Of a stretch of 12,473 nucleotides of DNA, positions 8,452-12,473 are shown piece after piece; positions within the stretch are counted from its first letter, which is position 1, and each line of letters opens with the position of its first letter. Position numbers and translations under genes: made by a program. The notes below the pieces were generated by a model. It did no database searches, was not told the origin of the DNA, and was given only the letters and a program-made list of their open reading frames with translations. This DNA comes from Lachnospiraceae bacterium (GTDB taxonomy: Bacteria; Bacillota; Clostridia; Lachnospirales; Lachnospiraceae): NCBI GenBank assembly GCA_900764225.1, contig CAAFNG010000150.1, positions 1-12,473 of the forward strand, given 5' to 3'.

Positions 8452-8955
8452 ATGAGTGACTTATATTCAGAGCTTCTGGTAAAGAAGCAGCAGACAGCGA
8501 AGGATCTTGTTGTAAAATACGGTCTTATTGTGCTGACTGTGATCATGGTTCTGGGAGGCCTTGTTTTTAACGGACTTCTGCTGGTTCCGGCGATCGCTCT
8601 TGGTGTGGCATGTTATTTTGTGATACCGAAGACAGATCTGGAATACGAGTATCTTTTTGTCAATGGTGAGCTGGATATCGACATGATCATGTCAAAATCC
8701 AAGAGAAAAAGAGTGAAATCTCTTCAGCTTTCCGATGCAGATCTTGTGGCACCGCTGAAATCCCACAGAATGGATTATTACAACGGCAATCAGAAGATGA
8801 AAACAATGGATTTTTCCTCCGGTATTGAGGATCACAAGCGTTATGCGATGATCACCAGAGACGGCGGAGAAACCTGCAAAATAATCCTGGAGCTGGATGA
8901 CCATCTGGCCAACACCATGAAAAATTCAGCGCCAAGTAAAGTTTTTTTAGATTGA
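8452..8955 (+). CDS. Conserved small membrane protein of unknown function (resembles DUF6106)
   Basis: This 167-residue protein has a short cytoplasmic-type N-terminus rich in Lys and Gln, then two closely spaced hydrophobic segments at about residues 22-41 and 42-58. They form a hairpin through the membrane with a short turn. A soluble, charged domain of about 105 residues follows (FVNGELDIDMIMSKSKRKR ... SSGIEDHKRYAMITRDGG). I recognise the overall shape as a small Clostridia family that I recall as DUF6106, but I cannot confirm this and know no function for it. The layout resembles membrane-anchored PH-like proteins, which is only an impression. The start follows AAAGGAAG (8438-8445). It has its own promoter; guaB follows 69 bases later with no terminator, so some read-through is likely. 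Confidence 0.8.
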   Translation: MSDLYSELLVKKQQTAKDLVVKYGLIVLTVIMVLGGLVFNGLLLVPAIALGVACYFVIPKTDLEYEYLFVNGELDIDMIMSKSKRKRVKSLQLSDADLVAPLKSHRMDYYNGNQKMKTMDFSSGIEDHKRYAMITRDGGETCKIILELDDHLANTMKNSAPSKVFLD

Positions 8956-8980
8956 CACGTATCTTGTTTTTTGTTACACT
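8952..8980 (+). promoter_or_regulatory. guaB promoter overlapping the upstream stop codon
   Basis: A perfect -35 element TTGACA (8952-8957) and TACACT (8975-8980) are 17 bases apart, with TG in the extended -10 position (8972-8973). The stop codon TGA of the preceding gene (8953-8955) lies inside the -35 box. This is among the strongest promoter-like sequences in the window. The ribosome binding site AGGGAGG is at 9011-9017. Confidence 0.88.
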
Positions 8981-8982
8981 AG

Positions 8983-11329
<2,347 letters not shown>

Positions 11330-11343
11330 TATATGCGAAAAAA

Positions 11344-11358
11344 TAATTTCTGAAAATT
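11344..11358 (+). promoter_or_regulatory. Candidate CodY box upstream of the IMP-synthesis operon
   Basis: TAATTTCTGAAAATT matches AATTTTCWGAAAATT at 13 of 15 positions, including the whole nine-base right part. It ends five bases before the -35 element at 11364. A second, weaker match (10 of 15, 11367-11381) lies over the promoter spacer. Binding here would be expected to repress the promoter. Chance matches are possible in such AT-rich DNA. Confidence 0.55.
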
Positions 11359-11363
11359 AGGAC

Positions 11364-11392
11364 TTGAAAATTCAGAAGAAGTATTGTAGTAT
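11364..11392 (+). promoter_or_regulatory. Promoter of the ZTP riboswitch and IMP-synthesis operon
   Basis: TTGAAA (11364-11369) and TAGTAT (11387-11392) are 17 bases apart. Transcription would begin around 11398-11400, directly at the 5' edge of the riboswitch, which supports the assignment. Confidence 0.75.
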
Positions 11393-11400
11393 AACACCAG

Positions 11401-11504
11401 AAGCTGCATGACTGGCGGAGAGTAGGATTACCTACGGGGAGTGCAGCGAATTGAGAAGCCGACCGCCTGGGCGCCTGATAACGGGGTGCCCAGGCGGTTT
11501 TTTT
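11401..11504 (+). ncRNA. ZTP riboswitch (pfl motif) with expression-platform terminator
   Basis: The conserved elements of the pfl RNA motif appear in order. Stem P1 pairs GCTGCA (11403-11408) with TGCAGC (11442-11447). It encloses GACTGGCG (11410-11417), a short hairpin GTAGG/CCTAC (11422-11435) and GGGGA. After a linker comes the hallmark CCGCCTGGGC (11463-11472). This last element also forms the left arm of a terminator with GCCCAGGCGG (11488-11497), followed by seven T residues (11498-11504). ZMP or ZTP, which accumulate when 10-formyl-tetrahydrofolate is short, stabilises the aptamer and prevents the terminator, switching on the downstream genes. The genes controlled here use ZMP (AICAR) directly, which fits well. 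Confidence 0.95.
11463..11504 (+). terminator. Riboswitch-controlled intrinsic terminator
   Basis: A ten-pair GC-rich stem (11463-11472 with 11488-11497), possibly extended inward, is followed by TTTTTTT. The left arm is the conserved 3' element of the ZTP aptamer, so ligand binding and termination should be mutually exclusive. Confidence 0.92.
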
Positions 11505-11556
11505 GTAATCTACCTGGAGCACCGGGCCTTATAACAGACAAGGAGGATTGTGAAAA

Positions 11557-12270
11557 ATGACTACATTTTCACTTGAGAAAGAACTGAAAGAGAATTCCTA
11601 TCCGGGAAGAGGAATCGTGATCGGCCGTTCCGCTGATGGAAAGCATGCAGTCACAGCATACTTCATCATGGGAAGAAGCGAGAACAGCAGAAACCGTATT
11701 TTTGTGGAGGATGGTGAAGGAATCCGCACACAGGCTTTTGACCCGTCCAAGCTTACAGATCCGAGCCTGATCATTTATGCGCCGGTGCGTGTTCTTGGAA
11801 ATAAGACCATTGTGACGAATGGTGACCAGACAGATACTATTTATGAGGGAATGGACAGACAACTTACTTTTGAACAGTCTCTCCGTACAAGAGAGTTTGA
11901 GCCGGATGCACCGAACTATACACCTCGTATTTCCGGTGTGCTTCATGTTGAAAATGGTAAATTTAACTATGCAATGTCCATCTTAAAGAGCAATCAGGGA
12001 GATCCGGATTCCTGTCTCCGTTATACTTTTGCTTATGAGAATGCAGCAGCGGGACAGGGACGTTTTATTCACACATATAAATGCGATGGAAATCCGCTTC
12101 CAAGTTTTGAGGGAGAGCCGAAGCCGGTAGAGATCCCGAACGATATCGATAACTTTACGAAGCTCCTCTGGGAGAGCCTGAACCAGGATAACAAGGTTTC
12201 ACTGTTTGTACGTTTCATTGACATTGAGACCGGTAAATATGAATCCAGAATTGTAAACAAGAATAAATAA
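11557..12270 (+). CDS. IMP cyclohydrolase, stand-alone PurO-like type
   Basis: This 237-residue protein resembles the IMP cyclohydrolase family first described as archaeal PurO (IMP_cyclohyd). It closes the ring of FAICAR to form IMP, the last step of de novo purine synthesis. Visible family-like segments are YPGRGIVIG (15-23), YFIMGRSENSRNR (35-47), TNGDQTDTIYEG (87-98) and PNYTPRISG (119-127). It has no similarity to the MGS-fold cyclohydrolase half of bifunctional PurH. The ATG at 11557 follows AAGGAGG (11540-11546). The next gene, 36 bases downstream, encodes the preceding enzyme of the pathway, and the ZTP riboswitch lies upstream. Both strongly support the call. The protein is soluble and cytoplasmic, with no signal peptide. 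Confidence 0.88.
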   Translation: MTTFSLEKELKENSYPGRGIVIGRSADGKHAVTAYFIMGRSENSRNRIFVEDGEGIRTQAFDPSKLTDPSLIIYAPVRVLGNKTIVTNGDQTDTIYEGMDRQLTFEQSLRTREFEPDAPNYTPRISGVLHVENGKFNYAMSILKSNQGDPDSCLRYTFAYENAAAGQGRFIHTYKCDGNPLPSFEGEPKPVEIPNDIDNFTKLLWESLNQDNKVSLFVRFIDIETGKYESRIVNKNK

Positions 12271-12306
12271 AAGTAATCGTCATCGTCAAAAAGGAGGATT
12301 TTTTCC

Positions 12307-12473
12307 ATGAAAGAATTACAGTTAAAATACGGATGCAACCCGAATCAGAAACCATCTAAGATCTACATGGCAGACGGAAGTGATCTTCCGATCCAGGTAC
12401 TTTCCGGAAAACCAGGATATATCAATTTCCTGGATGCATTTAATGGCTGGCAGCTTGTACGTGATCTTAAGAA
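12307..12473 (+). CDS. AICAR transformylase, PurH-like, formyltransferase only (partial, runs off the window)
   Basis: Only the first 55 codons are present. The start MKELQLKYGCNPNQKPSKIYM corresponds to the beginning of the AICAR formyltransferase half of PurH (LRYGENPHQ in bifunctional enzymes), and SGKPGYINFLDAFNGWQLV matches the next conserved segment. The methionine is placed directly before this half, preceded by AAGGAGG (12291-12297). The protein therefore lacks the N-terminal cyclohydrolase domain of bifunctional PurH. It should transfer a formyl group from 10-formyl-tetrahydrofolate to AICAR, giving FAICAR for the upstream cyclohydrolase. Catalytic residues lie beyond the window and cannot be checked. 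Confidence 0.9.
   Translation, partial: MKELQLKYGCNPNQKPSKIYMADGSDLPIQVLSGKPGYINFLDAFNGWQLVRDLK

Overview
The window is ordinary chromosomal DNA of a low-to-mid GC Gram-positive anaerobe. The most likely source is a Clostridia member of the Lachnospiraceae type. The evidence is strong AGGAGG ribosome binding sites, sigma-A type promoters, a CodY regulator, a CIRCE-controlled groESL operon, and a ZTP riboswitch ahead of a split purine-synthesis pair (stand-alone IMP cyclohydrolase plus AICAR transformylase). Family placement is inferred from protein resemblance and gene order, not from a search. I see no mobile element, CRISPR array, tRNA or rRNA.

Layout. (1) 1-350: a small XRE-type repressor on the minus strand, with a terminator-like hairpin after it and a perfect 14-bp palindrome against its ribosome binding site. 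(2) 528-5113: comM (YifB-type AAA+ ATPase), dprA and topA, a DNA-uptake/recombination and topology block read rightward. (3) 5124-6124: codY, with its own promoter, CodY-box-like sites and a clear terminator. (4) 6279-8405: promoter, CIRCE operator, groES, groEL, terminator. (5) 8387-8955: a small two-helix membrane protein of unknown function, whose promoter appears to be built into the groEL terminator. (6) 8952-11329: guaB (IMP dehydrogenase) from a near-consensus promoter, overlapping by 8 bases a membrane-anchored peptidoglycan amidase gene. (7) 11344-12473: CodY-like box, promoter, ZTP riboswitch with terminator, a PurO-type IMP cyclohydrolase, and the start of a formyltransferase-only PurH, cut by the window end.

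How it fits together. The last steps of IMP synthesis (region 7) and the first step from IMP towards GTP (guaB) lie close together. The regulator that classically senses GTP, CodY, is encoded in the same window. A 13/15 match to the CodY box lies just upstream of the promoter feeding the ZTP riboswitch. This suggests a double gate on purine synthesis: repression by CodY when GTP or amino acids are plentiful, and riboswitch read-through when the intermediates ZMP/ZTP build up for lack of formyl-folate. The codY promoter region also carries CodY-like boxes, which fits autoregulation. No new protein system is visible; the most interesting material is regulatory.
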